Shown here piece by piece: positions 41,805 to 52,911 of a stretch of 62,000 bases of DNA. The notes under the pieces are model-generated. The model was not told the origin of the DNA. It searched no databases and saw only the letters and a list, made by a program, of their open reading frames with translations. The position numbers and the translations under genes were made by a program. The stretch comes from Zygnema cylindricum (taxonomy: Eukaryota > Streptophyta > Zygnematophyceae > Zygnematales > Zygnemataceae). The DNA lies in contig JBBHKE010002789.1 in NCBI GenBank assembly GCA_037447655.1, positions 1-62,000 on the forward strand. The letters are read 5' to 3'. How positions within the stretch are numbered: the stretch's first letter is position 1; every line of letters begins with the position of its first letter.

Positions 41805-43112
41805 TGTTGATATTTGGGTATTTTCTAGGTCTTTATTAGATAGAAAAGAGTAGAGGCAGTCTACCCCTGACTCCCTTCTCCAAGCCCCCACACTTGTCGC
41901 AGTCACTGAAGGTTGGAAAGGGAGCTAGAGCCATGGGTGCCTAAGCTCTCCAGAGAGACAGGAATAGCTAATTTATGTATATTTACCAAAAAGGAATTTG
42001 ACGGACCTAGGATTTGATCCTGGTACCTACCGTCCGTCAACCGTCCCGTAGTCGTTAGCTTTGTCCATTTAGTCTAGACTAGTGCTGTGACATATATGGT
42101 TTGATAGATATTTACATAGTTACAAATAGGGAATTTCATTTAACTGGATTACGGTATTCATGGCATAGAAACAGTTGTACTTTTAGCACCAGACGAAATA
42201 AATAGTACGGACATTTATTTCGACGGTCCGTTTTAGTTACGATGTAAATCGGACGGCCGTGGTAAGCGCCGACATCGCGGAAAGGAAAATTTGGCAGTTT
42301 GCAGACGCCGCCACTCCGGATGACACGTGGCAACATCGTACGGGATTACGGAATTTCCGGAACGGCAGAAAACAAATCCGAGAGTGACAAATGTCGCAAT
42401 ATGGCGACATCGTACAATGTACGTACAGAAAGTATTCCGGCACTTGTACTTTCTTGTACGGTACCGTTTTCTGACGCGGCATGACCTGGCGCCACGTGGA
42501 GAGATAAGATTTGGAGGCAGGAATTCCGGAGAATACAAGAGCGAATCCGGATAGGACATTTGTTGACTTATTAGCCATGTCATACGATGTCCGTACAAAA
42601 GGTACACCGACATTTGTACCTTTATGTACTATACAGTAATGTGATTGGTCCGTACCTCAGTACTAGAGGGTTTAGAGAGGGGTTTAGGACTTAGAATATT
42701 TCGAGTAGGTAGCTGACTCTCCCAGAGAGCACCTTGTATAAATGGCAAACTTTGGCCAGCCATAACTATCAATTCACTTGACCAAATTCAGTGATTCTTG
42801 TTGCTGCGGACTCAAGGGAGTCCAGGCTACACAGGGGTGTAGTCGGTCAAAGTCTTTGTCTGCCTGGGTGGCTGCATTTCTTAGGGAAAGTCAAAGTGGG
42901 TGAATGTGTCCAAATCTCATATTCTAACTTTGCATTCTGTGGTGGAACTGAGCACACAGAAAGTGTTAATTCACAAGGGTGAAGCTATATTGGGGTTCTG
43001 ATTGTCAAGGGGTCAATCATTTGGGTTTATATCAAGTTGGAGTCGGCACTATCTAGATTAGCTTCCTTTGGACCTGCGAATTCTGTGTGGCAATGGAGCC
43101 CATAGAATTTTA
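41805..43112 (+). repeat. Element A 3' LTR
   Basis: Same length as the 5' LTR. The terminal CA has mutated (AGAATTTTA), but the GTAAA duplication follows directly. G-boxes are at 42324 and 42493, and the dyad AAAGGTAC...GTACCTTT is at 42598-42623. Confidence 0.93.
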
Positions 43113-43425
43113 GTAAATAGTAATCAAACCCTATGTACTCTAAAAAACTCCTACGACAGACCGGCTAAACCTGACAGTTACCCTCGTTCTGCACGTGGGA
43201 GGTTCAACTCCTGCTGGACTCACCTTTTCTTAAGAGTGACTTATGTCACTCCTTAGTCCTGCCTATGGATTTGAGGCAGCCATGGCTCCATCTCCATCTC
43301 TCTCTCCTTCAATGACTACAACAAGTATAGGGGCTAGAGAGAGGAGGTGGAGGCAGGCTGCTTATGCTCTTCATTTCAGCTTATTAGAACCTAAAAAATA
43401 CCCTCTAATTTTATTCATTTCAACA
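43113..43425 (-). repeat. Element F2 3' LTR, second part
   Basis: In element orientation it starts TGTTGAAATGAATAAAATTAG at 43425, next to the purine tract AAATAAAGGGAG (43426-43437). The outer part continues at 38617, across element A. Confidence 0.8.
43153..43225 (+). other. tRNA-like module in F2 LTR, antisense to the element
   Basis: GGGAGGTTCAACTCCTGC is B-box- and T-arm-like, with ACAGACCGGCTAAACCTGAC upstream where the A-box would be. The host LTR lies on the minus strand, so the module is again antisense. Confidence 0.55.
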
Positions 43426-43429
43426 CTCC

Positions 43430-43891
43430 CTTTATTTTATATTCTAATTTTAAGTTCTCTTTCAATCCACACTTATCACTACAATATTTGAACTTCGGAG
43501 AGGGCATAGGTTTAGTCATCATATCATCCACCATTTCCCCATCACCCCTATACATAAGATTCACAATTTTGTTTTCAACCTTTTCCCTCACAAAACTCAA
43601 ACTTATGTCCATATGTTTAGCCTTAAAAAGATGTTTGGGATTGGTTGCAATTACAACGGCAGCATGATTATCACAAAAAACTTCATGCACTCCTCCCTTC
43701 ATACACCCTAGTTATTGTAATAAAGACTTGACCCACATCAACTCTTTCACAGCAGAACGAGGCCATATACTTAGCCTCCATAGTGGACTAAGCAACCACC
43801 TTTTGCTGCTTGCTACTCCAACAGCAAGCACTTTCTCCCACATACAACACATACCAAGAAGTGCATCTTCTTATGGGTGCATCCCCATAAC
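43430..43891 (-). pseudogene. pol: Element F2 RNase H, C-terminal part
   Basis: Open on the minus strand from 43702 to 43418: MKGGVHEVFCDNHAAVVIAT, FKAKHMDISLSFVREKVEN and DDMMTKPMPSPKFKYC, the end of a copia RNase H. Upstream, stop-containing frames match YGDAPMRRCT and CCWSSKQQKVV up to the insertion point of element D. The gene resumes at 51354. Confidence 0.85.
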
Positions 43892-45125
43892 TCTTGTTCT
43901 GTGGATACTACACCACTAAAGATGAAGATGAGGCAGGAGTAGTCATCACAAAATTAAAACAAGCAAGAAGCTCTCACAGATGATCAAAAAAGCATACAAC
44001 TTTGGAACACAGCCAAAGACAATTTAGGCAACCAAATGGCCTACAAATCTGCCAAAATGGAGAGAATACAAAGAGGAACAAAAGTGCCAATTGACAAAAA
44101 AAAATTGCAAAAGATCTGAGAAATACTCTCATTCAAAGATATCAAAATGCTAAAGCATAATATGATACAACAAGTTCCTAACTTCTGAAATGGTTAAGTC
44201 CTGCTCTTATACCTAAAAGATCTAACCTTTTGAAAGCTAATAGCCACTCACTAACCTAATCAAGGTAAGAAGGCATATCAGCCATGCATCCATAATATTT
44301 ACCTGAGCTAGGGAGGATACCTGAATATGTCAAGGTATGTCATACAAAAATGTGTAAAGATAAACACCTTTGACTAAGATAAGAAAGATTCCCACAGTAG
44401 AGATAGAGTACAAGGATGGGAGGATAGTCACTACTACTCTTGTAGGATTGGTAGATCTAAAAGTGTTAGTAGAAAGAAAGACATATATAGTCACATTCTG
44501 TGATGTATTATTTATTCCGAAGCTGAACGAAAACCTCATCTCTAGGTGTGTATTAGATGATAAGGGTTTGATATTAGCACTAACGAAGGAGTCTTTACTG
44601 CTAGTTTTGAACAGGAAGTTTATTTCACTGCTGAAAAAGGTAGCCAAGGGATGTTTAGGCTGATTATAAGTAATGAAAAGAAGAAAATTTATTATGTTGG
44701 TGTTCATGATATTAATGAATCTAAACTGAGTGAGTGATCAACCATCACACGCCTATGTACAAAACAGGGATATTGTTCCGTCACACCGTAATCTACAAAA
44801 CACGTCGAATAATCATAGACGTGGTCCCGGTTAATTAGCGTCCGTCAGTAGCAAATCTCCGCCGTCCATCTTCCAGAAGTTTCATACAAGATGAAACTTT
44901 GTGTGACACCTCGGTCTTCCAGTGAATCTGAGTCATAGAACCAAGTCTATCGGAGTTTGCTGACGCGTGTCTCACTAACGTGATACATAGTGTACTCTCT
45001 TGCTGTTCACTGTCACACTAATTCTGGTACATATTGAACCAGGCTTCCACAAAATAAACCAAGTAAGTGGAAGACACTCCCCTCACATATGAGGCTTAGT
45101 GAGTACTAAAGCTTTCAAAACAACA
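43892..45125 (-). repeat. Element D 3' LTR with a 0.37 kb insert
   Basis: It is homologous to 50474-51353, except that 44347-44716 is extra. In element orientation it starts TGTTGTTTTGAAAGC after the purine tract AAAGCTTTAGGGGAG. Confidence 0.88.
44347..44716 (+). pseudogene. Protease-region fragment of a B-family copia element inside the D 3' LTR
   Basis: The plus strand reads IRKIPTVEIEYKDGRIVTT, LVDLKVLVERKTYIVTF and DVLFIPKLNENLIS, closely matching element B at 20940-21110. It extends through LLKKVAKG. No LTR, PBS or target duplication accompanies it. The 5' LTR of D lacks it, so it entered this LTR after D inserted. Confidence 0.8.
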
Positions 45126-45129
45126 CTCC

Positions 45130-45792
45130 CCTAAAGCTTTAAACTCTACTAGCCACTAAGACCACATGCCTCTCTACATAATTTTAATTTTGGTACAAGC
45201 AAGGGTTTTGTCATCATATCTACCAACATTTCCTCTTCGGGTAAATAGCTAAGCTTCAGAATTCTAGCCATCACCTTTTCTCTCACAAAATATAATTTAA
45301 TATTGATATGCTTACTTTTAAAGTGATGACTTGGATTAGTAGCAATAGCAATAGCAGCTTGATTCTCACACCATAGGACTTAAAGACCTGACTGCATAAA
45401 TTTTAGTTCTTGTAAAAATGATTTTACCCAAAGAAGATATTTAACAGTTGAGCTCGCTGCCATATATTCAGCTTCGAAAGTTGATTGAGCACTCACCTTT
45501 TGAAGCTTGCTGGTCCAGCAGCAAGTACTATCACTGATCTTCAAAATGAATCCAGTGGTAGAACGTCGGCTTGGCTTGTCACCATAACTAGCAGCAGTTA
45601 GGTGCTAATTTTCACTTCATCTTCTCCAAAAGAAAGTCAGATATCCTGTGTTCCTGCAAGGTATCTGAGAACTCGTTTTGTTGCCTCCAAATCTGATCAT
45701 TTCGGGTTCAAAAGGCTTCGGCTCAGAGCTCCAACTGCCGCTGCAATGTCAAGACGCGTGCAGTTCATGAAATACATAAGACCCCCAACAAC
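45130..45792 (-). pseudogene. pol: Element D RNase H
   Basis: Minus-strand segments include RSTTGFILKISDSTCCWTSK, VSAQSTFEAEYMAASSTVKY, LLWVKSFLQELKFMQSGL, ENQAAIAIATNPSHHFKSKH and MMTKPLLVPKLKLCREACGL. The Glu motif is intact. The last catalytic Asp (usually CDNQAA) reads CENQAA. There are two or more stops and a frameshift. Confidence 0.8.
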
Positions 45793-46653
45793 TCATCTGT
45801 AAGGAATTGTGGACATGAATTTTGACTCCCCTGGTTCAATGTCATCCTCGATTAGCATTCCTCCATGTGTCTCTTTTCCTTCAACTTTTGGCCTAAACTC
45901 CATAGGGGTTGCACTCCCCTTTGCCTCTGCCATGCCAAATCTTTCAAGTACATTTCCAATGGCCTCTCTCTGAGTGAGATAAATTACCATCTGATTCCTA
46001 TCTCTCTTTACCTGAATGCCTAGGATATACTTCGCCTTGCCTAAATCCTTCATTTCAAACCTGGCATTCAGAGATGCTTTTATCTTATTTATCTCATTTA
46101 TATATTTACTAATAAGCAACAGGTCATCTACATATAGTGCTACATAGATCACACCATCCTCTCCTTCCATGATGTAAACGGAGTGATCTGAGCTAATCTT
46201 TCTGAAACCTAGACTGGTAAGAAACTCATCTAATTTCAGATTCCACTGACGTGGAGCCTGTTTTAATCCATACAGTGATTTCAACAGTTTACAGACTAGA
46301 TTTTCTTTTCCTTTTTCTGCATACCCTTCAGGTTGTTTCATATAAATTACTTCCTTTAAATCTCCATGGAAGAAAGCAATTTTAACATCCATTTGATGCA
46401 GTTCCATATTTTTTATTGCAGCTAGAGACAACAAGACTTTGACAGTGGGAAACTTGACAACAGGAGAAAAGGTTTCTACATAGTCTATTCCTTCTTTTTG
46501 ACTAAAGCCCTTTGCAACCAAAAGAGTATTATACCTTTTAATAGTGTTGTCTGGGTTGAGCTTCACTTTGAAGACCCTCTTGCAGCCAATGGCTTTCCGA
46601 TCAGGTGGAAGCTCCACAAGCTCCCTCGTCTGAGCTTCTATAATCAACCTCAT
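45793..46653 (-). CDS. pol: Element D reverse transcriptase, open frame
   Basis: An uninterrupted 286-codon copia RT. Motifs in order: LPPDRKAIGCKRVFKVKLNP, VAKGFSQKEGIDYVETFSPV, LHQMDVKIAFFHGDLKEVIY (first catalytic Asp), LYGLKQAPRQWNLKLDEFL, VYIMEGEDGVIYVALYVDDL (YVDD active site), FEMKDLGKAKYILGIQVKRD and TPMEFRP. Residues that carry TAG stops in array C are Gln here. The frame would be part of a larger pol. The upstream part is broken, so no start codon of its own is implied. RT copies element RNA into DNA in the particle. This is the most intact catalytic domain in the window. Confidence 0.85.
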   Translation of the reverse strand: MRLIIEAQTRELVELPPDRKAIGCKRVFKVKLNPDNTIKRYNTLLVAKGFSQKEGIDYVETFSPVVKFPTVKVLLSLAAIKNMELHQMDVKIAFFHGDLKEVIYMKQPEGYAEKGKENLVCKLLKSLYGLKQAPRQWNLKLDEFLTSLGFRKISSDHSVYIMEGEDGVIYVALYVDDLLLISKYINEINKIKASLNARFEMKDLGKAKYILGIQVKRDRNQMVIYLTQREAIGNVLERFGMAEAKGSATPMEFRPKVEGKETHGGMLIEDDIEPGESKFMSTIPYR

Positions 46654-47217
46654 CTCATCATTTGCAGCTGCTATCCAGTGATCCTTTTCAGGAACACAAA
46701 ATGCTTCCTGAATGGTAAGGGGCTCCCCGGTTCTTGCAGAAAAAGCATATTGAACATGTTCTCCCCTTAAGCGAGAACTTTGTCTTCTTCCCCCCAGAAA
46801 ATTTGAGGCTGTAACTGTTGGATCCCGACTTCGATTTTGGGGTCGAGGAAGATTAGTGTCAGCTGTTCTTTACTGTTTAGTTGCTGAAGGTATTCCAATA
46901 TTTTGCACTCCAGGAGAATAAGAAGTCAAAGCTGTAGATGACTGAAACGAGATCTAATCCAAAATGACATATTCTTGCAGTTTTTCTTTCTTCTCACTTT
47001 CATCCATACTAAATACATCTATAGATTCACTCTCATCTTTCACCAGAATATTTCTGGCAATCTGATAGGTATGTTTATGAGGACAATATACTCTGTATCC
47101 TACATATTCATCATCATATCCCATGAAGATTCCAGGTTTGGACTTTGGGCTTAGTTTCCAGTTTAGTAAATTTTCTAATAAAAAACCATTTACTACCAAA
47201 CACTCTGAAGTGACTAA
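46654..47217 (-). pseudogene. pol: Element D integrase C-terminus and linker
   Basis: Open at 46954-47199: NLLNWKLSPKSKPGIFMGYD, EYVGYRVYCPHKHTYQIARN, VKDESESIDVFSMDES, i.e. the segment following the integrase core in copia. Between 46654 and 46950 the Ser-Pro-rich linker is frameshifted. It continues upstream at 48471, across the solo LTR. Confidence 0.8.
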
Positions 47218-48465
47218 TGTTGGTTTTTGGAAACCTTTAGTCCTCTCTATATCACATTGCTATGCTGCCATGCTGCGCTGATCACACCGCAGCCATAGCA
47301 ACGTGTATGAAAAAGATATTCTGCTGCCATGCTGCGCTGGTCACATCGCAGTCATAGCAGCTTGTGTACTATGTACTAAGTGTATTGAAACGTACGGAAT
47401 TGGACTTCAAGTGACGAGAATAAACATGGACGAAAAGTATGGTTTGCGTAAAGAGAAATGGACGGCGGTACACTTCAGATACACGTGTCACTCCGTGAGG
47501 AAGTCAAGATTGGTTTTCCCGATGGAAAAGTACAGTTTTATTTTTGGGGACCAGATTTACACGTGGAGGTTCATCTTTGGTGATGAAAGAATACGTGGAA
47601 GGCGGACGGAGTCCGCCGTCATTTTGGAAGAGAAATATCGATTATGCTGTCATTGTATGTTGGCTGTACGAAACATAATGCGGGGGTCAACATGTGATGG
47701 ATTGGACTCCAACCGGAGTTACGGACAGCAGCGCCGTCAGTTTGGTCAATTTAATGAGGGACACGAAATCGCGTCCATCACATGTTATTGATCATGGACG
47801 GTCCAGATTCATTTGACAAAATTCGTAAGGTTTGTAAATAGTTACAACAATGTTTTTGTCCTACTTGCATTAATTATTAGTGTAGATTTATTCATTCTGA
47901 CATATCTCGAAGTATTCCGATATACTCAAATTAATACAGGTAGTTTATTTATTACGTACGGCTGGTATTCCTCCGTACATACAGTAGTAAGCTCTAGTGT
48001 ATATTTGTAGGACTTAGTCATTTTTCAGGTTTAGGAACTTTTTGGACAGAAACTGTTTCTGCTCTTTTTTGGGAATTTCATCTGAGAATTGCTCTCAGTT
48101 TTATTGGCAGAATTATATGATATTTTTCATGTGTGTTCCTCCTTGTATGGGCAATATTGTGGCAAATTTGCAGACCTATTGTGTGTCTGATTTGCTTGGG
48201 GCTTCATTGTGAAGTTGGTCATATTTATCAAAGTTCTGGCGACTGTTTTTCTGCAACTTTGACTGAGTGTTGTGATTATTCGGTTTGGTATAATTATATG
48301 AAATTTGGTGGGAATACTAAGTGGATTAGGAACTATATGGTTGAGTTGTTTCAGCTTGGTTTGGTTATTTTGTAGAATTCTGAGTGGAATCAAAGGAGGC
48401 TGTTTTGGGGTAGTCTGTGGTGCCTCCAAGGGTACATTCATGGCTGAAAAGGGCTATGAACAACA
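47218..48465 (+). mobile_element. Solo LTR (C-related family) inside element D
   Basis: TGTTGGTTTTTGGAAACC...ATGAACAACA, 1248 bases, flanked by a perfect duplication ACTAA (47213-47217 and 48466-48470). Its first 50 bases resemble the array C LTR start. Two imperfect copies of TGCTGCCATGCTGCGCTG.TCACA.CGCAG lie at 47262-47302 and 47322-47362. Open frames inside it show no recognisable domain. Confidence 0.88.
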
Positions 48466-48470
48466 ACTAA

Positions 48471-49150
48471 CATCTGGTTTTCTACCTGTCCACACCTCCT
48501 AAGGTGTTTTTCCTTAAACAGATTTAGTTTCTAATCTGTTCCTTATATATGCTGCAGTTTGATAAGCTTCAGCCCAAAACTTAATATCTACTCCTTTATC
48601 AGCCGTCATAAATTTAACACTCTCAGTTAGAGGTCTATTCAACCTTTCTGAAACTCCATTCTGCTCGAAGTATATGGAACAATAAACTGATGAGAGATAC
48701 CATTTTCTTTTAAATAAGCAGCAAAATCATTGGAAGTATATTCACCTCCATTATCATATCTTAGACAAAGAAGTGATCTTCCGTGAAGTTTTTTTGCCCA
48801 CATCCAAAAATGTTGAAAGTGGTGAAGACCTCGTTTTTCTCCTTCATAAAATAAACCTGGCTGAATCTGGAAAAGTCATCTGTGAATGTAACAAAGTATT
48901 TTCTCCCAGCAAGAGATGGTATTTTGGAGGGTCCCCACGAATCTGAATGGATAAGCTCCAAGAGATTAGTTGCTCTAAAATCTGCAGTTTGAGGTAAAGG
49001 TAGTTTATGAAGCTTCCCAGAGCACAGCCATCACAAATATTTGACTGTTGCTAACCAAGTTTAACTCCTTCTGCCATATCATTCTTTACCATCTTTTTGA
49101 GCCTGTTGTTATGAAAATGACCTAATCTTTTTATGCCACAAAACATTATC
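48471..49150 (-). pseudogene. pol: Element D integrase core
   Basis: Minus-strand segments: the HSDSWGPSKIPSLAGRKYFV core with the first catalytic Asp (48761-48961), RYDNGGEYTSNDF near 48750, and ERLNRPLTESVKFMTADKGV and TPYEVWTGRKP-like pieces near 48480-48650. Frameshifts at about 48760 and 49060 break it. The zinc-site region near 49020-49140 keeps LWHKRLGHFHNNRLK-like residues. Confidence 0.75.
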
Positions 49151-49153
49151 AGA

Positions 49154-49747
49154 TTAGACACTGGAGTAAGCAAAGGAAGTTGTAATCACCAGGTCCATCC
49201 GGTACAAGTTGTTAGGGCCTCTATTTCCCATTACAACTACCCTTCCCTCTTTGCTGACTATTTTCTTTCCTTGTTTCTGAAGTATTTCAAAGCCTTTACT
49301 TTTTGCAACTGATGTAGAAAACAATTTTTTTTTAAACTGATGGACATACAACACATCATTCAAAGTTCTTCGAACAACCTTGCCATCTATCTCACACATA
49401 AGGATGACATTCCCTTGGGCTTTTGCTTCAACTGTGGCACCACAAGCATAGTAGACCTGTCTAGTGGGGATAGGTTGCAGATTTATGAAAGAGGCCTTGT
49501 TCCAGCACATATGAGAAGAGCTTCCGGAGTCTATGATCCATCCGTGGTCTTTGTCTCCCTCTATCAGTTTCGCAAAAGTGAAGAAATGTTTGTCGTCAGT
49601 TTTTGGAAAACTGACAACATCCGGCACATTTTCCTTGTTGAACGACTCCGGATGCGGTGTGTCAGCTGAAAATGCCTCAGTTTTGGAAAAGGATGGCGGT
49701 GGTGTAAAAGATGGCCTTTGTGGTGTGTAGATCCTTTTGGCCTCCAT
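49154..49747 (-). pseudogene. pol: Element D protease region
   Basis: An open frame of 197 codons. The protease active site reads DHGWIIDSGSSSHMCWNKAS (DSG intact). Further matches are QVYYACGATVEAKAQGNVIL, VVRRTLNDVLYVHQFKKKLF, VAKSKGFEILQKQGKKIVSK and NNLYRMDLV, as in array C. The preceding 50 residues are the Gag-PR linker (FPKTDDKHFFTFAKLIEGDK). The frame is intact locally, but gag upstream and integrase downstream are broken. Confidence 0.85.
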
Positions 49748-50458
49748 CCATTTCTGAAAACACCTCCCTCACAAGCCTTGAGAAACTTAGGACATTGTTT
49801 GTACAGATGTCTTTGACTGTAATAATAGACACACTTGTTGTAAGATTGAAAACCTTGATAACGCTGAGATCTGTTTCCTTGATACTGAACATTAAGAGCT
49901 ACAAAAGACTTTGCTGGATTAAGAGGTATAACTATTGACTCTTCCTATAGCACTAGTTTTATAGCTGTTGCTAGATTCCAGACTGACTTATCCAATTTTT
50001 TTGAACTTGCTGAGGCTCATTTATATTCTTCGGGAAATCCTCGCATAAGAATCATAGCCTGATGGTAAAGGGAGGAATTCCCCCCTGAACATGCATTCTC
50101 TGTTAGTAAAAGCCGAAGTCCATTACAGTATTCTGCCATACTACCACCTGCATACCTATAGTCCCAAATGTTTCCAGTTGTAATAATCTCATGCTGAGCA
50201 TTAGCTTTTAGGTAGATGGTTTTCAGTGAAGTCCAAATTTTTGACGCCTTTTTTATCTTAATATGTGACATAAGCAAGTCCTTTGAAATCATTAAATTTA
50301 AGAGATGCACAACCTACTGATATTTCCCACCATAGGATGCATCAGTTTCAGCAAGACTGCCATCACCTACATCAAACATTTTAACTTGAGTAAAATAAGA
50401 CTCAACCAAATCAGACCTATAAAGGTATTTCCTTCCATCAAAAACTGGAATCCGTGAG
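49748..50458 (-). pseudogene. gag: Element D gag (decayed)
   Basis: The UBN2-type region is open at 50017-50310: HLLNLMISKDLLMSHIKIKK, SKIWTSLKTIYLKANAQHEI, YAGGSMAEYCNGLRLLLTEN, YHQAMILMRGFPEEYK. The N-terminus near 50330-50458 encodes the VMGPP-type start and FDGRKYLYRSDLVESYF. The knuckle region (CVYYYSQRHLYKQCPKF) is near 49780-49835 with mutated Cys. Stops and shifts near 49985 and 50315 disable it. Confidence 0.75.
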
Positions 50459-50473
50459 GGTGGGCCCATAACC
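50459..50473 (-). promoter_or_regulatory. Element D primer binding site (half-tRNA type, perfect)
   Basis: The plus strand reads GGTGGGCCCATAACC, i.e. GGTTATGGGCCCACC on the element strand, abutting the LTR end CAGGACAATA. Confidence 0.85.
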
Positions 50474-51353
50474 TATTGTCCTGTGGATACTACACCCACT
50501 GAAGATGAAGATGAGGCAGGAGTAGTCATCACAAAATTAAAACAAGCAAGAAGCTCTCACAGATGATCAAAAAAAGCATACAACTATGGAACACAACCAA
50601 AGACAATTTAGGCAACCAAATGGCCTACAAATCTGCCAAAATGGAGAGAATACAAAGAGGAACACAAGTGCCAATTTACAAAAAAAATTGCAAAAGATCT
50701 GAGAAATACTCTCATTCAAAGATATCAAAATGCTAAAGCATAATATGATACAACAAGTTCCTAACTTCTGAAATGGTTAAGTCCTGCTCTTATACCTAAA
50801 AGATCTAACCTTCTGAAAGCTAATAGCCACTCACTAACCTAACCAAGGTAAGAAGGCATATCAGCCATGCATCCATAATATTTACTTCAGCTAAGGAGGA
50901 TACCTGAATATGTCAAGGTACGTCATACAAACTAAATCTAAACTGAGTGCTTAATCAACCAAAACACGCCTATGAACAAAAAAGGGATATGGTTGCGTCA
51001 CACCGTAATCTACAAAACACGTCGGATAATCATAGATGTGGTCGCGATTAATCAGCGTCCGTCAGTAGCAAACCTCCGCCGTCCATCTTCCAGAAGTTTC
51101 ATACAAGATGATAATTTGTGTGACACATCGGTCTTTCGTGAATCTGAGTCGTAGAACCGAGTCTATCGCAATGTCTCATCTCAGTTTGCTGACGCGTCTC
51201 TCGCTAATGTGATACACAGTGTACTCTCTCGCTGTTCACTATCACACTAATTTTGTTACAGACTGAACCAGGCTTCCACAAAATAAACCAAGTACTCGCA
51301 AACACTCTCCTCACATAGGAGGCTTAGTGAGTACTAAAGCTTTCAAAACAAGA
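50474..51353 (-). repeat. Element D 5' LTR
   Basis: 880 bases, without the insert of the 3' LTR. The outer end has CTTGTTTTGAAAGC where TGTTGTTTTGAAAGC is expected. Confidence 0.88.
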
Positions 51354-51737
51354 ATAACTGGCATCACTCCAAGTAGTGATGTCAGTATGCTTCCTTCCCA
51401 AATGCAACCATAAATCTTTGGTTCCCACCTGATATCACAAGACCCTCTTTGTTGCCTCCCAATCTCTTTTCCTAAGATCGTTAAGACTTCTACTGAGGAC
51501 TCATATAGCAGTCGATATGTCCGGCCTTGTACAGTTCATAGAGTAAATTGAACTTCCTACAAACTGCTAATAAGGAATAGATTTCAAAAATTGTTTTCCT
51601 TCTGACATATCTGATCATCTAAGATTATCCCTCTTTTCTTTACACTTCCATCACTTACTTTCTTCAAGTCTATGGGAGTGGTACAACTGTTTGCCTTATC
51701 CATCTGGAATTTCTCAAGCATATTCCCTATAGCTTCT
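51354..51737 (-). pseudogene. pol: Element F2 RT C-terminus and start of RNase H
   Basis: The minus strand carries AIGNMLEKFQMDKANSCTTPI, DLKKVSDGSV, and near the other end ITTWSDASY before the D insertion. Several stops. It is continuous with 59203 upstream, across array G, and with 43891 downstream, across element D. Confidence 0.8.
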
Positions 51738-52911
51738 TGTTGATATTTGTGTATTTTCTAGGTCTATAATAGGATAGAAAAAAAAAAAAGATATAGGCAA
51801 CCTATAACTCCCCTCTCCAAGCCCCCACACTTGTTCTAGTCATTGAAGGCTGGATAGGGAGCTGGAGCCATGGTTCCCTAAGCTCTCTACAGAAGATAAC
51901 GGGTAAATAAGGTGTTACCAAAAATTACTTGACGGACCCAAGAATTGATCGTGGTACCTGCCGTCAGATAATACCCATACCGGCGGCTTTATCCGTTAAG
52001 TATAGAACGAGTGTTACGAGGTATATTCTTTGATTATATATATAAATATTAACACATAGACTAATTCGTTTAACAGAAATAAATACTTAGTGCATAGAAA
52101 CAGTTTAATTTAGTACAGAGTACGGTAAGGTTATGAAACGAATACCGCCCATTTGTTTCGAACGCAAAAGAAATATCGTGCACGTATTTATGACGGCTAC
52201 GATCAAAACCTAGTTTCGATCGGACGGCCGGAAAGGATACCGAGATCGCGGAAGAAGATTTCGGCGGTTTGCTGTCATCGCCATATAGGATGACACGTGG
52301 CAAAATGACATTGGATCGCGGCATCTCCGAGGATTACTTGAACGAATCTGGAGATGACATGTGTCGACATTTTGGCCATGTCGTGCGATGTCCGTAGAAG
52401 AAGTACACTGGCACCTGTACTTTTCTGTACGACACACTAGTTTGATTGGTGCCATACGTCAGTAGATAGAGTTTTAGAGAGAGATAGGACTTAGAAAATT
52501 TAGTAGGTAGCAGCCTCTCTCCGAGAGAACCCCTATACAAAAGGGTCATCTTTGACCATTCATATCTATCAATTTAATTGACCATTTTCAGTGATTCTTA
52601 TTGCTGCGCACTCAGGGGAATCCAAGCTACACAAAGTTGTAGTCAGTCAGAGATTTTGCCTTCCAAGGTGGCTGCATTTCTAAGGGAAAGTCAAAGTGGG
52701 TGAATATGTCCAAAACTCATATTCTAACTTTGCATTCTGTGGTGGAACTGAGCACATAGAAAGTCTTATTTCACAGTGGTGAAACTATAATGGGTCTCTA
52801 ATTGTCAAGGGGTCAGTCATTTGGGTTTATATCAACTTAGAGTCGGCACTATCTAGATAAGCTTCTTTCGGATCTGGGATTTCTGTTGGCAATGAAGCAC
52901 ACAGAGTTTCA
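51738..52911 (+). repeat. Array G LTR 1
   Basis: TGTTGATATTTGTG...AGAGTTTCA. It has an A-run near 51779-51789, an antisense tRNA-like module (51929-52002) and a G-box at 52294-52299. The gag ATG is at 52892. Confidence 0.92.

Larger units (their letters stand above)
38618..43112 (+). mobile_element. Element A: complete nonautonomous copia element (gag plus collapsed pol)
   Basis: Two LTRs of 1308 bases each (38618-39925 and 41805-43112) differ at few positions by eye. A perfect 5-base duplication GTAAA (38613-38617 and 43113-43117) flanks the element. The 1.88 kb internal domain has a perfect half-tRNA PBS, a gag reading frame fused to a shrunken pol remnant, and a polypurine tract. This is the youngest-looking insertion in the window. 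Confidence 0.93.
43892..51353 (-). mobile_element. Element D: copia element of the C-related lineage
   Basis: LTRs lie at 50474-51353 (5') and 43892-45125 (3', enlarged by an insert). A 5-base duplication ATAAC (43887-43891 and 51354-51358) flanks the element, which interrupts the RNase H of F2. The internal order on the minus strand is gag, PR, IN (split by a solo LTR), RT, RNase H. The RT frame is still open. Confidence 0.9.

Noticed and set aside
38618-43112. Element A as part of a tandem array with a truncated second internal domain
   Set aside because: The 1.3 kb repeat seemed to extend past a typical LTR into gag. The GTAAA duplication after AGAATTTTA shows that the LTR really ends there, so A is one simple element.
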